DNA from: Rhexocercosporidium sp. MPI-PUGE-AT-0058
Lineage: Eukaryota > Ascomycota > Leotiomycetes > Helotiales
DNA: 64,000 bases
Assembly (NCBI GenBank): GCA_020746875.1
Contig: JAGTJL010000004.1
Span: 434,001 to 498,000 of the forward strand
Direction: 5' to 3'
Positions 22,503-34,026 of the stretch are shown here, piece after piece. The translations under genes and the position numbers were made by a program. The notes beneath the pieces were generated by a model. That model saw only the letters and a program-made list of their open reading frames with translations. It had not been told where the DNA came from and did no database searches. Each line of letters starts with the position of its first letter. The first letter of the stretch is position 1.

Positions 22503-25500
22503 ATGCACGAGGCTTAGCAGGATCACGAATGCGTGGAGTGGTATGAGAAATGTCCGCAGCGCGGTGTAACAATCTCTTGGGTCCGAGCGAGGACTTTCAC
22601 GATGTTCTTTTCTACTGTCATTTGGGAGGGGGGGTCGATGGGGAGGGTAGGGGAGCGTATTGTATTTAAGCTACATGCATGCTTGCTTGCATTTTCTTGT
22701 TCTTCTTCTTCTTCTTTCTTGTTACCTTGCGTACCATCACCTAGTCGGCGTACTGGGACAGCATACAGCGAGCGCGCAAGCGAGCGAGGGAGGTGGAGAG
22801 AAACAAAAATGGAAATGGATTTGTAGAATAGGAGGCGAAGAAGCAAGCAATCAAGCAAGCAAGCAGAGTGAGTGGCAATACGCCAGCCACATGCAAGACG
22901 TGATTTGGAAAACGCAAAGGCAATTGATTGACTGACTGTCTGATTGAGTGAGTGATTTGATTGATTGATTGGTACCGAAACCCCCTTCACGATCTTTCAC
23001 AATTTATGATTGCATATTACGGTTCCGGTTCGCAGCGCGTGATTGGATTCACTGGAAACGAATCGGATCAGGGGATGGGGGGGATTAGTCGCGAAGGGCT
23101 TGCGGGGTTACGTTCCAGTCTTGGATGAGCGGAGTGGGTTGAGTGGGTTGCGGGCCAAGATGAACTTTCTTCGTGCTTTTCCTTTTTTTTTCTTTCCTTT
23201 TTCAAGGGTCGCCTGTCAAGGGTTTATGCACAGACAGATGCAGTCGAGAGGACGGAGATTGGAGATGGTCTTTTGTGGGGGGGAGAGGTGAGGCAGGGGG
23301 GTTGTGTTAGTGGTGGAATCGTTGAACGTGGGGCTGTTTTTTGGGGGGGGAGGGGAGGGAGTGGACGAGTCAAGCTCCGTTCTTGTGTTTTTACGATACG
23401 ATATTGGTACTTTCGCACAAGTGATTCGTGATGAGATGAGAGCGGGTTGAAGGATATGTAAATAAAGGCCGGCCTAAATAAATGGAGAGGTCTCAATTGC
23501 AGCGGGAAGTTGAACGGAGTGCTTCCCTGATGAGAGGTCATGGAAAAGCCCATCCGGCTTGGAGTTTGAGGAGTTGGAAGCTTGGTAAGGGAGGGGGAGG
23601 GAGTGGATGAACTCGGCACTTCTGCCCGCCTTGGGTGGGTGTGGTACAGTCCTCCGTATGGGATCGGCCTGCAGAGACAACAAACACAGTTCCTGCAGTC
23701 GGTACTTTATTAAGACTTCTATGCTGCAGGTCAGGGAGGGGAGGTAGATGCAGGAAAACGGTTTCAGGGGGGAGCTCAACGTTCTTGTCTTGCTGGATTG
23801 TAATGCGGTGTGGTGTGTTTGTTGGTGCCACGCTAATCCATAGAAGAGTGTGTACAGTACAGTACAGTAAGTAGTGAGTGGGCACTGTGCTTGGAGTCTT
23901 GAAGGTTTGGTTTGAGGATCCATCTCGTTATCCTTAACCTGCGAGAAGTAGTTTTGGGGGGCAGTTGGGAGGTAGTTTGCACGGTAGTTGGTCGTCGTAT
24001 GATAAGGAGGACTATTAGCTTTTTTATACACCTCGAACCCCAAACCTAGAGATACATATGTAGGCATTGGTTCGGTAGTGGAGCCAACTACAGAGGTGAG
24101 TTTCCCAGTCTCGACTCTGCAGATCCTGAAAGACACAACAAACCCTAATTGAGTAATATGCTATCCGTGCGGCTGAGATATCTTCAATGCGAGTTGGAGG
24201 TTCGAGGAGATCTTCTCAGCCAATGAGAAGCTTCAATGGACAATCAAGCTGAAGAGTACCGTTTAAGAGACTGGCTGTGAGTAGATATTTTGGATGTCAT
24301 TGGATCAGGAAGAACCTTAGGCTGGTGCTTCTTGCATTCTCCTATCTTTCTTGTTTCACTTCAGTTCTCCTCGTCCAGCTGTGCTTCTAGAAGCTTTTGA
24401 GTGCGTGCACGAGACTCGTGCTTCTGCTTCGACAGCGTGATATGAGGAACTCTGTCCATCTGAACTGAGACCACCACCAGATGAGATGCTGATGCTCGAG
24501 CAGACAGACTCTTGAGTCCGTCTGAGAATCCGAGGTCTGGTGTTAGTGCACTTTGGCTGCATAACTGGTGGCTAACTTTTCTCGTATCCCCAGCCCAGGA
24601 GAGAGACAGGACTGCAACCTCGAACAGACAAACATCATAGCACATAACAGCGTAGTAGGATTTCCACTTCTGGTTGTTCGCACTATTCGGCTATCCTCCC
24701 TCCTCCTCCATCACTCACCGCATCGATCGTCTGGACTCTTTTGCTCGGCTCCATCCTCACCCATCAACCTCACTCATCCCTCCCCCCTCCCCCTCCCCCC
24801 AGCTCCACTCTCTGCGCCAACGGTCCAATCCAATTCTCCCAATTCTCTCTACGGTTGTCGAGAATCGGTAATTCTGCCGCTACGGTTATCCATTCGAACC
24901 GCTCTGCCCTATCCCATCTTCGACCAGCATCCCCTTCCCCTGGGCTGGGTGATGGATGGATGCTTCTGCCTCAGAGCCTTGATCCTCTTCTGATTGCAGC
25001 AACCTAATTTCCGGCGCCCTGCTCACCAGCTCCATTCATTCATTCATTCCACCTCTGCGCCTCACGGGCCACAACTGTCTGTCTGTCAAATGTCAACAGG
25101 TCGAGACTCGCTTTCTGCTGAACTTTGAACTTCTCGTCCTCGTCGTCGTTCGCCGTCAATTGAGTCGAGTCGATCCAGCAGCATTTAAATGTCACCGCAG
25201 ACACAAGCCCCAGCCCACGCCCCAGCCCAAGCCTCGTTCTGCTGCGCCGCCTTACCCTTCTCGTGAGCAGCAGCAGCACCACCACTACCACCGCCAGCCC
25301 AGCATCGCCAGAACTCGGAAAGCCTGTCGCCTGCACCTTGCTGCATTGTGCTGTGCTGTACCGTGCTGTGCTGCACCCAACCGCCTGCGCGCTTGCGTGG
25401 AGAAGCCAGACCAGAACCAGAACCAGAACCAGAACCAGTGCCAGACCAGCCAGAGCTTCGCTTGCCCGTGAGTCGAGCGAGCACCCAACTTTTAACCTCA

Positions 25501-25761
25501 CTCTTCCATCTTCCCCATCTCCAATCCCACCATCATCGACGGTCAATCGTCGTGGGAGAGGGCCGCCATCGCTGGGACTAATTCTTTGGAGGATCTCGCA
25601 AGCTAATCTCTCCTGTGCTCAGTCGTCGCGTGCATTGTTTGCCTGCCCCCCAAGAGCCTCGCGTTGTTCCTCGATCCGAAAAATAGGCTGCCCAGCTATC
25701 CCCTTGAACTTGACGCTCATTCCACCCACGAGCTCGACCCCAAGCTCCTAATACATCTGCC
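22503..25761. other. Large intergenic region and long leader of casein kinase I
   Basis: About 3.2 kb without a supported gene. It holds simple repeats: AAGC/AATC steps at 22845-22870, GATT steps at 22940-22970, poly-T and poly-G runs at 23190-23350, and a CCAGAA repeat at 25405-25438. From 24650 the plus strand becomes pyrimidine-rich and then CAG/CCA-rich, as in fungal 5' leaders, so much of 24.6-25.76 kb may be transcribed leader of the kinase gene. Open frames on both strands here follow the repeats and look accidental. Confidence 0.5.
25405..25438. repeat. Short CCAGAA tandem repeat in the casein kinase leader
   Basis: Five near-perfect hexamer copies about 325 bases before the casein kinase ATG. 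Confidence 0.8.
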
Positions 25762-27317
25762 ATGGCTTCCTCGTCGTCTAATGTCGTCGGTGTCCACTAC
25801 CGCGTTGGCAAGAAGATCGGAGAAGGTTCATTTGGTGTTATTTTTGAGGGAACCAACCTCTTGAACAACCAACAAGTTGCCATCAAATTCGTACGTCTGC
25901 CCCTTCGCACATCGATCCCGACGGCTAGCTACTCTATTCAAGCCTCAAGTCGACCTAGCAGATTATTACAAGATCACCAGCTTACCCTTTTGATCTCTAT
26001 AGGAACCTCGAAAGAGCGATGCCCCACAATTGAGAGACGAGTACCGGACATACAAAATTCTTGTTGGCTGCCGTGAGTGTATATCGTTTGCTCTTGAGCA
26101 ACCTAGATACTGATTCAATGTAGCTGGGATCCCTAATGTTTATTATTTCGGCCAAGAAGGCCTTCACAACATCCTGGTCATCGATCTCCTCGGACCGTCT
26201 CTGGAAGATCTCTTTGACCACTGCAACAGGAGATTCTCCACCAAGACAGTTGTAATGGTAGCGAAGCAGATGGTGAGTTGTTTGTCCATTTCTGCTAGTT
26301 CTGTACTGACTATACCAGCTCTCCCGGGTACAAACAATCCACGAGAAGAACCTCATCTATCGTGATATCAAACCCGACAACTTCCTCATCGGCCGACCTG
26401 GATCGAAGTCTGCTAATGTGATACATGTGGTTGATTTTGGAATGGCAAAGCAATACCGGGATCCAAAGACAAAGCAACACATTCCATACAGGGAAAGGAA
26501 ATCACTCTCTGGTACTGCGAGATACATGAGTATCAACACTCATTTGGGCCGTGAGCAATCGAGAAGAGACGATCTTGAGGCGCTGGGACATGTCTTCATG
26601 TATTTCCTGAGAGGTGGACTTCCATGGCAGGGACTCAAGGCTGCGACCAACAAGCAGAAGTACGAGAAGATCGGCGAGAAGAAGCAGACCACTGCTATCA
26701 AGGACCTCTGCGATGGGTTCCCCGAGGAATTCAACAAGTACCTGAGCTACGTCCGGAATCTTGGCTTCGAGGATACCCCTGATTACGACTATCTTCGGGA
26801 TTTGTTCACCCAAGCGCTGAAGAACACTGGAGAGGTTGAGGATGGCGAGTACGACTGGATGAAGCTCAACAACGGTAAAGGATGGGAGGCCATCAAGCAA
26901 CACCCCTCGCAACATATGCTCCACCAACCCAACGCTCAGCAAGGAGCTTCGAACAGAGAGTTGCACGGAACTACACGCGGAGGAAATAGCACGCCAGGTC
27001 ACCTCACTGCCGCCCGTTTAAACGCCGCGCAACCCCCGCCACCGTCCCCAATCAAGCCGGGGATGGGCAAGACGCGCGATCGACCAAACGCCCAAGGCGG
27101 GTTGGTCCCAAAACGCAGCAGCGGAGCGGCGGGGGGCCTCCAAGACGTCGCTACTCCCGCAGGCTCAACCCAAGCACAGTTCCAGAACAGCTCGAACAAC
27201 CTGCCCCAGCGGATGACAGCCCAGCCCAACATGAGCGCTCAACCACAGAACGGGAGAACCTCAGAACCTCAACCATCGGGCTTCCAGAAGCTGATGAAAG
27301 CTCTGTGTTGCGGTTAG
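25762..27317 (+). CDS. Casein kinase I, Yck1/2-like, with C-terminal palmitoylation motif
   Basis: Ser/Thr kinase of the CK1 family. Exons 25762-25890, 26003-26072, 26124-26272 and 26319-27317 give 448 residues. Visible motifs are the glycine loop [17 protein letters not shown] with the ATP lysine, the catalytic loop [23 protein letters not shown], and the CK1-specific [30 protein letters not shown] (positions about 26505-26600). After the kinase domain comes a Gln/Pro/Ser-rich tail that ends KALCCG. The terminal CC pair is the hallmark of Yck1/Yck2-type kinases, which are palmitoylated and held at the plasma membrane; CkiA of Aspergillus is the likely counterpart. Yck-type kinases act in endocytosis, polarity and nutrient sensing. 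The long low-complexity leader suggests control after transcription, which is inference. Confidence 0.93.
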
Positions 27318-28545
27318 TCTGGTCTTGAGAGTGCTAAAATGAGGCCATTGCTGATTTTATACAGGTTGAACACTTCACCGTAGCCACTCAATTTCTCAAA
27401 CCACTAGACATTCTCTCGCTCAATTCGCTTGCCGTCGGGAGGCGTTCATGACCAAAATCTCATTCGAATCCCCTCTTCCTAATCAGATCATGTAACCTTC
27501 CTGCAAGCGAACAGAAGCTTGGCCTCACTGTCTTTCTCCTCTGCTCTTAGCAGTTACGACTCTCGCTGTTTGTTACATACAAGTCCCACCCTCCGAGGCT
27601 TTTCACGGCCTCCGCTCGCATAAAACGCACTCATCCGTCCTTCAATCCGTCCATCATCATACAATCCTCGTCCCGGCGCATGGCCCTTGTCACAGAATTA
27701 CTTCGGAACCTTAATATCTTGTTTCCTCCTGCCCTTTCCTCATCAGCATCACCGATCGATCGCGTTTTTCCTTCCTTCCCACGGCCAGCAAATAGCAGCA
27801 GCAGTAACAACAGCACTATCGACCAGACTCATATCGAATCGGATCGAAAGCAGGTCTTTGGGTCGTTGCAAACGGAATGGAAAGGGAGATTTCACGAACG
27901 ATAGTTATCAGTTTTTCTACTTTTTTTTTTTCGGAGCGAAAGCAATGGCGAAATGGGGTGTTGCGTGTGTGTGAAATAGATGAAATGCATTGGGCTTTTG
28001 AGGATTGCTGTTACTGTTGTTCTTTCTTACTGGGCTTCTCTCAGTAATTCTACGAATGAGGAAAGAAAAAGTTTCGAAAACTAATAATTGCTCTTCCGTC
28101 TCTTTCTTTCTTGTGCAAGTTTGACATGTTTCTTGTAGATCTAATGAAAACCTGTGAGTCTTAACCTGCCAATCCATCTTTGCCATATCTTAAAAGGGAG
28201 GGAGGGACCAGCTGAACACTTAAAGAAGCCGAATTGAATTCAAACACATCACAACGCCAGAGAGGAAAAATCAATGTTTGTCAAAAGTGTGCTTGAATTA
28301 CTCCGTCCGTTACCATGCCGCCTCCCTATTCCCTAGGTGTGGTAAATGTGCTTTTTCTACTTTTACAACCAAGACAATCCCACCATGCCTCATCGCGCTC
28401 TCTCACTCTCTCTCAAGCAGCAGTCTCGCTACTAAACAGAGTAGCCAAGCTAAGCCTGCCTTCCCTTCCTATCTATATCCGTCTGACTAGCTGAGGGCCC
28501 CAAAATCCAATCATACGATATGTCTTTCGCAATATGTATTTCCGC
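27318..28545. other. Intergenic between converging genes
   Basis: 3' flanks of the kinase and of the p24 gene. A poly-T run lies at 27920-27931. No coding signal supported. Confidence 0.5.
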
Positions 28546-29492
28546 TTACGTCAATTTCTGCTTGATGAAGAACGATCGCAGGTGGGAGAGTTGCCATGCG
28601 CAGGTGATGCCTAGGACGACGAGTTGGACTAGTGTCCATCTGACGACGCGGGCGTTGGTGGTTTCGGACTGGTCTCTGAATTCTGCTTCGCGTTCCTGTG
28701 TTCGGTGTTAGTACAGTTCGATGAATTGGAGTGAAGTGAAGTGGAGAGGAAGGGACCTTGGACCCAGGATTTGGGAAGGCAGGATATAGTCGAACTAAAA
28801 AGCGCATAATACAATGTAATATAGGAGAAAGAATAACATACCCGTTGAAATACCTGCTCTCTCCTAATATCCTGCAGCCGGCCGTTCAAATCCTTGACTC
28901 TCTTAACGATATCCTGGATCTTTCCCTTATCCGTACTCTCGATCTGAGACGTCTCTCCGATTGCGAGATCGAGTGTTAATCGTACGCCGCCGAGGGGTGT
29001 CAGGCCTGAGAGCCAACCGTTGTTGACGGCTGCTGATGAGGGCGTGAAGCAGATCTTGTGGTCGCCTGAGTCGGCCGCGCTGAATGTGAAGCGGCCTGAT
29101 GCGGAGCCCTTTTGGTTGACGACGCGGTGGTCGTTGTCGAATACTTCCTGGAGAGTGTGTTAGTGAATAGCCTGCTATATTCGGAGTGGCATTCAAAATT
29201 TCCAAGTCCCCAAAGTCTGCAAATCGAGTATTGCATGTCCAGGGGTGTATGTTCTTGGGGTGAGATTGAAGGCACGTACATCGACAGTAATCAGGATATT
29301 CAACTGATCATGCTTCGTCCACGTCTTCCTATCCGCATCGAATTCCTCCGCAGAGAAGTGTCCCACGACGAGCGTATCCTTAGGCAGTTCCTCGAAGAAG
29401 CACTTAGGCGTCGTACCCTCGATATAGAAGTAGAGGGATTGAACGGGGACGAGCAGGGCGCTCAGCGAGAGCAGTGGGATGATTGAACGCAT
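28546..29492 (-). CDS. p24 (EMP24/GP25L/Erp) cargo receptor, alpha-type
   Basis: Type I membrane protein of COPII/COPI vesicles that sorts secretory cargo between ER and Golgi. Exons 29492-29280, 29147-28842 and 28695-28546 give 222 residues, the usual size. A signal peptide ([19 protein letters not shown]) is followed by [20 protein letters not shown], the start of the GOLD domain in the alpha subfamily (yeast Erp1/Erp5/Erp6). The conserved cysteine pair is in KCFFEE and HKICF. Near the end are a coiled coil ([18 protein letters not shown]), one membrane helix ([18 protein letters not shown]) and a short cytosolic tail FFIKQKLT. The tail lacks a canonical KKXX ending. The gene is head-to-head with SWC4, 315 bases apart. 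Confidence 0.9.
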
Positions 29493-29807
29493 GGTTTTGT
29501 GCCCTCTTTCAATTCGATGTCCGGAATTGGAACTGTGCTGAGCTTGGAGTTATGGTCGTCGATGGGGAGAAAGGGCCAGGTTGGTCGCGCGAGTTCACGC
29601 TCTCTCTCTCTCCAGTTCGATTCAACTTTCGACCCCTGTCACCTGCATTTTTAGCGCGTTCACGTGCTGATTGTCGCAACGCGTTTTCGAAGGGCACGTC
29701 AGGGACCGTCATTATTCAACCATCAACGAGGAATCGCAAAGTCACAAATCCATCGAGAATCCACATCTGGGTTTGAATCCCATCTTCGATACATCAATTA
29801 CAGCAAG
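29493..29807. promoter_or_regulatory. Shared promoter between the p24 gene and SWC4
   Basis: 315 bases between divergent start codons must serve both genes. It contains a CT run near 29601 and a CACGTGC box near 29661. No element can be assigned with certainty. Confidence 0.5.
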
Positions 29808-31550
29808 ATGACTTCCCACGATGTGCGTGAGATGCTGGATTTGCCTGGCGAGGCAGGTCCCCGACCAGCGAAGAAACAGAAGCTTTCTGCCCCTCGACCA
29901 GTCCTGAAGGGTCTTGCGCGCGAAGTGCAGAATCTGAGCGGCGATAATCCGATCGCTATCGTCCCGGAGGTCACGGTGTTCAAGAAGAAGAAGTTTGGGA
30001 GCAGGAAGCCAGCTGCGAAGTGGGAGTTGAGGGGCTTCAAGAACTCGGCCAGGAATGGAGATCCGCTTGTCTTGCACCATTGGAGGAGGAAGGCGGATGT
30101 TGTGCCTGGATCTGCGGGAGAGGATGGAGGTGCTGAGCAGGCTGCTAAACCGGAACCGGTGGTGGAGGATTCGACGTTTGCGAAGTTCAATGTTCACGTC
30201 AATACACCCCAGTATACGGATGAGCAGTACAACTTAGTTCTGCGAAGCAATGACTGGACGAAGGATGAGACGGACTATCTGCTGCAACTGGTACGAGATT
30301 TCGATCTGAGATGGCCCTTAATTTGGGATCGATATGAGTACCAGACTCCAATACCACAGGGCGATAGCGAAACTACAGAAGGTGCTATGGTTGCGCCACC
30401 AAAGGTTCGAAGCATGGAGGATATGAAGGCTCGATACTACGCTGTGGCAGCAGCTATGATGAAAGTCAACACAAAAGTGGAGGTTATGAACCATGCCGAG
30501 TTCAACTTGTTAGAGCTTATGCAGGGATACGATCCAATACAGGAAGCAAATCGCAAGAAGTTCGCAGAGGCAGCATTCAGGAGGACGAGGGACGAAGCGA
30601 AGGAGGAAGAGAGTCTCCTGGTTGAACTCAAGCGTATCCTGGCGAGATCCGAGAGAGTGAGCGATGAAAGACGGGAACTCTACCAACTTCTAGAAGCACC
30701 CGCGAGCACCGGAGCCATAGGAATCTACCAGTCCAGCCAAGGCCTGTCGCAACTCTTCCAACAACTCATGACAGTCGATAAAACAAAGAAGAGGAAATCA
30801 CTCATGGGCGTCGAAGGTGTCAGTCCTGCTCCCGGCCCAAGCGGACCAAGTCAACAAGCAAGCTTCGACCGCCGAGACAGCAACATCCGCGAATCCGTTT
30901 CCGGACCCAGCGGAGGCAACGCACCCAACACCACCAACAACAACAACAAAAAGGGACCCGCTCAGCCCCAGTCAGACCGACGACAACTCACGCCCGAAGA
31001 GGAGGCCATGTATGGTGTCAAGCGCTTCGAGCGCATCACCACCAGCGGCCCTTCGTTCCGTCACGAGAAGATCAAGAAACCAATCATCAGCAAATCGCAG
31101 ACGCAGCAACAGAAGATCAACAACGTCCTCGTGGAGCTGGGCGTTCCCAACAGTATATTCATGCCTACCTTTGCCGTTGGAGAAGCTTTCGATAACTTGC
31201 TAGCTGGTGTCAACCTCCTCCTCGATCAAAAGAAGCATATGGATAAATTGCAAGGCGAGCTTAACACTGCGTTAAATATCAAAGCTGAGCGCGAGAAGAG
31301 GGAACGAGCTGAGCGGGGAGAACCTGAGCCGGAACCAGAAGCGGAGGCGGAGACGGAGCCAGCAACTGAGGGCGAGAAAGCCACTGCTGAGAAGGCGGAA
31401 GAGCCTTCTGGTGAGCAGGAAGTAAAGGTTGAAGAGGGAAGGGAGAAGAGTGCTGCGCCTAGCGGGAGAGGTGTTGGTGGTGCGCATAAGAGGAGCGCGA
31501 GTGTTTTGAGTGCGGTTAGTGATAAGGATGCGAAGAGGCAGAAGAATTAG
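29808..31550 (+). CDS. SWC4: SWR1/NuA4 complex subunit SWC4 (DMAP1 homologue)
   Basis: Shared subunit of the SWR1 chromatin remodeler (H2A.Z deposition) and the NuA4 histone acetyltransferase. A single exon of 580 codons, taken from the ATG in CAGCAAGATGACT; frame continues upstream without a better start. The N-terminus has MTSHDVREMLDLPG and the conserved FKKKKFGSRKPAAKWELRGF. The SANT/Myb-like domain is NDWTKDETDYLLQLVRDFDL followed by RWPLIWDRYEY (about residues 145-180). Then come the helical DMAP1 region (MEDMKARYYAVAAAMM) and the C-terminal LVELGVPNSIFMPTFAVGEAFDNLL. The tail is Glu/Ala-rich and disordered. Intronless, unlike most genes here. Confidence 0.94.
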   Translation: MTSHDVREMLDLPGEAGPRPAKKQKLSAPRPVLKGLAREVQNLSGDNPIAIVPEVTVFKKKKFGSRKPAAKWELRGFKNSARNGDPLVLHHWRRKADVVPGSAGEDGGAEQAAKPEPVVEDSTFAKFNVHVNTPQYTDEQYNLVLRSNDWTKDETDYLLQLVRDFDLRWPLIWDRYEYQTPIPQGDSETTEGAMVAPPKVRSMEDMKARYYAVAAAMMKVNTKVEVMNHAEFNLLELMQGYDPIQEANRKKFAEAAFRRTRDEAKEEESLLVELKRILARSERVSDERRELYQLLEAPASTGAIGIYQSSQGLSQLFQQLMTVDKTKKRKSLMGVEGVSPAPGPSGPSQQASFDRRDSNIRESVSGPSGGNAPNTTNNNNKKGPAQPQSDRRQLTPEEEAMYGVKRFERITTSGPSFRHEKIKKPIISKSQTQQQKINNVLVELGVPNSIFMPTFAVGEAFDNLLAGVNLLLDQKKHMDKLQGELNTALNIKAEREKRERAERGEPEPEPEAEAETEPATEGEKATAEKAEEPSGEQEVKVEEGREKSAAPSGRGVGGAHKRSASVLSAVSDKDAKRQKN

Positions 31551-32058
31551 GGTGGGCAGGCATAATGTATAAACGTTGACATGGATGATGGAGTGGCTGT
31601 ACAATAACTAAATAGCTAGCTTCTTGCTTGTATTGAGTAGTGATAGATAGATGAATTATGAGTGCTCGCGAGCATGTCTTTTGCACATGTTTCAATTACG
31701 ATAGGTACTTAGGTATCTTGATTTTGGGGGCGCAATCCTCCCTTCTCTCTTTTTCAGTTCGGCAATTCATGCCGAGTAATTCTTGGCTATTTTTTATTCT
31801 TCTTTTCCTGGAGTACTTTTCTTCTCTAACGGTGTTTTTCTTGTTAGTGGGTCGTGCCGCTCGATGATATCCCATTTCTAGTGTTCATGATATTCGGGTT
31901 TTCTTGGCTTTGTCAAAGATGTTTACCTTGTGGTATATTCCGATGTAATGCTTCTGCATTTCTCGCTTATTTTTGTTGACCAGTGGAACATCAACAATAT
32001 CACTGAAGCTTACAATTTCTATTTCAAATGATTATAGTTTACAATTATCTAGCTTCGT
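31551..32058. other. Intergenic between converging genes
   Basis: T-rich 3' flanks. No feature seen. Confidence 0.5.
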
Positions 32059-34026
32059 CTATTCATGATCGACAAAAGGCAATGCTTTCAGCCACGCCGC
32101 CCGCTCCTCCCCGTTCCTGGCCTCGCGATCCAAAAACTGTTCGATACCACTTGCTAGCTGGGCTTTTAAAGTCTCGTATTCATCGTTGCTGACCCTGCCA
32201 TCCCAATGTTTAAAACCGCCTACATCGCTAATAAAAGTGTTCATAAGTTCTACCCCCCGAGCCCATGACTCCTCATCCTTTCCCTGTTGCTTTATCACGT
32301 CGGTTGAGAAATGGAGTGGGCACGGTACCAAGGGATTCCCATCGGATCCCAGACCCACAATCTTTGGCCATTCTTTCTCGACGTCCCTTAGCAGCTGGTT
32401 TAGGTACGGTTCGTAATCCATGATAATCGTGCTCGGCACAACGGTAACCTGGTGACGTAGGCTATCTTTCTGCTGCATGGCCAGGAACGCTTCAGGATTT
32501 TGCTGATAACATCGGACCATGTATAGATTATGGAGCGTCTGGGCCTGGTGCAAGGCCTTTGCTTCGCGTTGATCTTCTGGACACAACGTGTCGAAGTTTT
32601 GAGGGAGGTTGACTTTACTCAGTTCCTCGGGAATCGGGCCATTGAAATCCAGGAAGGCAGGGCGGGTGACCTGCATGAAAAGTGGTGATGCACTGATGGA
32701 TTCCCAGTCAATGATGCCCAAGATTCGACTCGGGTTTTCTGGATCAACAAAGATGTTTTGCGTATGTAAATCACCATGCCAAAGAACAGAGACAAGTGTT
32801 GCTTCCTTCTCTGGCAGAACGTATGGAGCAACCTTCAAGTAGTTGGTCAGGGCGGATAGTTTTATGGCTGCGCTGGGTTGGTATTGTCTTGGCCCGTAAA
32901 AAAGTCCTTCGGGAAATCGAGGGTATCTGAGTCCTTTCTCTACACAAGCAATCTCTCTGTACGCAATCGCAGCTACGTACTCCTCGATTGTGGACCCTAG
33001 CCCGAGAGATTAGTATCGCATGTTCGAGATGGTGGAACGAAAGCATACATGGCCCACGATCGATATCCAAGGCCCCTTTCCCAAAATCGAAGAAGGAGCG
33101 ATGGTTAGTTGGCCCAATCTCAAACTCGGCGCTGTGTACTGCATTTCCATTTCCATCAACGTACAGCGGCTCAGTGCTTTCAGACTGGGGCAGGTCCTGC
33201 TTATAATATAAACTCCCGAACTTCGTGAACTTTGTTGAAGCAAGTGCTTTTTCGATGCCAACAACCTGCTTCAAAATCTCGGCTTTTTGCGAACCCTTCA
33301 TAGTATCCCATACATCATACAGCATCACACCAGATTGCTTTTCCATAATGATGTACTCGGATCCGACAGGGTTATCTGAAAGTCTGGAGTTCCACGCATA
33401 GATTCGAGGAATGGGGAGATGAAGAACATTTCTCAGCTAATAAAGTCAACATATAGATTCAATTTAGTCAAGGGTGCTTACGCACGAAATTCATAGTGGC
33501 TACCTCGCTGGCCGTGGTGAAGTGAGGCCGTCCTGCGTTGGGGTTCGGCAATTTCGCGATAGCTTCTCTCCCATCATCCATCGTGAGCAGAAAAACCTTG
33601 TTGAACTGGCCCTCGGAAATTTTCTCGATTTTCACGCAAGATTCTGAGCCAATGGCACTGGCGGCAAGTCGATAGAGCTTCGGCATGTCAAACTCGACAT
33701 AGCGGTCCGCGAGCTGTGCTTGTTCCCCCCAGAGCCATCGTCCTGACGTGAATTGATTGAGTACGTTTGGTTGATGACTTGAATCTAAGAATAATGGATT
33801 AGATTATCTAGGTCATAAAATAAAGAGTGTGTCTTTGCTTACCTCTGAATGTACTACTTTGCGCTACTTTGACAGGAGAGGAACTCCAATATCGTCCCCG
33901 GGATATAGGATAGCCAGCGCGTACATATGATCTGTTTGAGTGACTGAAGGTTGCGAGCAGACAAGAACGACCAAGGCGAGGCGCTTCAAGTCGACCACTC
34001 GGGATGACTATATGGATGAATCTCAT
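32059..34026 (-). CDS. AIM9: AIM9-like phosphotransferase-fold protein, mitochondrial
   Basis: Member of the APH/choline-kinase fold family related to yeast Aim9, a mitochondrial protein of unknown biochemical role. Exons 34026-33843, 33784-33486, 33436-33049 and 32996-32059 give 602 residues. The start chosen (MRFIHIVIPSGRLEAPRLGR) gives a basic presequence; an ATG at 34158 is an alternative. Family landmarks are SGRWLWGEQ, the glycine-rich KISEGQFNKVFLL, AIAKLP with the lysine, the hinge YIIMEK, the catalytic-loop-like WHGDLHTQNIFV and the metal-site-like GIIDWES. The donor at 33485 is GTGCGT, which keeps MNF-LRNVLHLPIPRIYAW in frame. The fold suggests a small-molecule kinase, but no substrate is known, so antibiotic resistance should not be inferred. 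Confidence 0.88.

Noticed and set aside
23224..24136. Long overlapping minus-strand frames upstream of casein kinase I
   Set aside because: Pro/Ser/Thr-rich low complexity over poly-G and TTTC runs; two frames are open at once and neither has a motif.
25263..25751. Frame of 162 codons ending just before casein kinase I
   Set aside because: Starts with GTG, composition follows CAG/CCA repeats of the leader; no sign of an independent gene.
32059..34026. Aminoglycoside resistance enzyme
   Set aside because: The APH-like fold is shared with AIM9; the presequence and fungal landmarks fit the mitochondrial AIM9 group.
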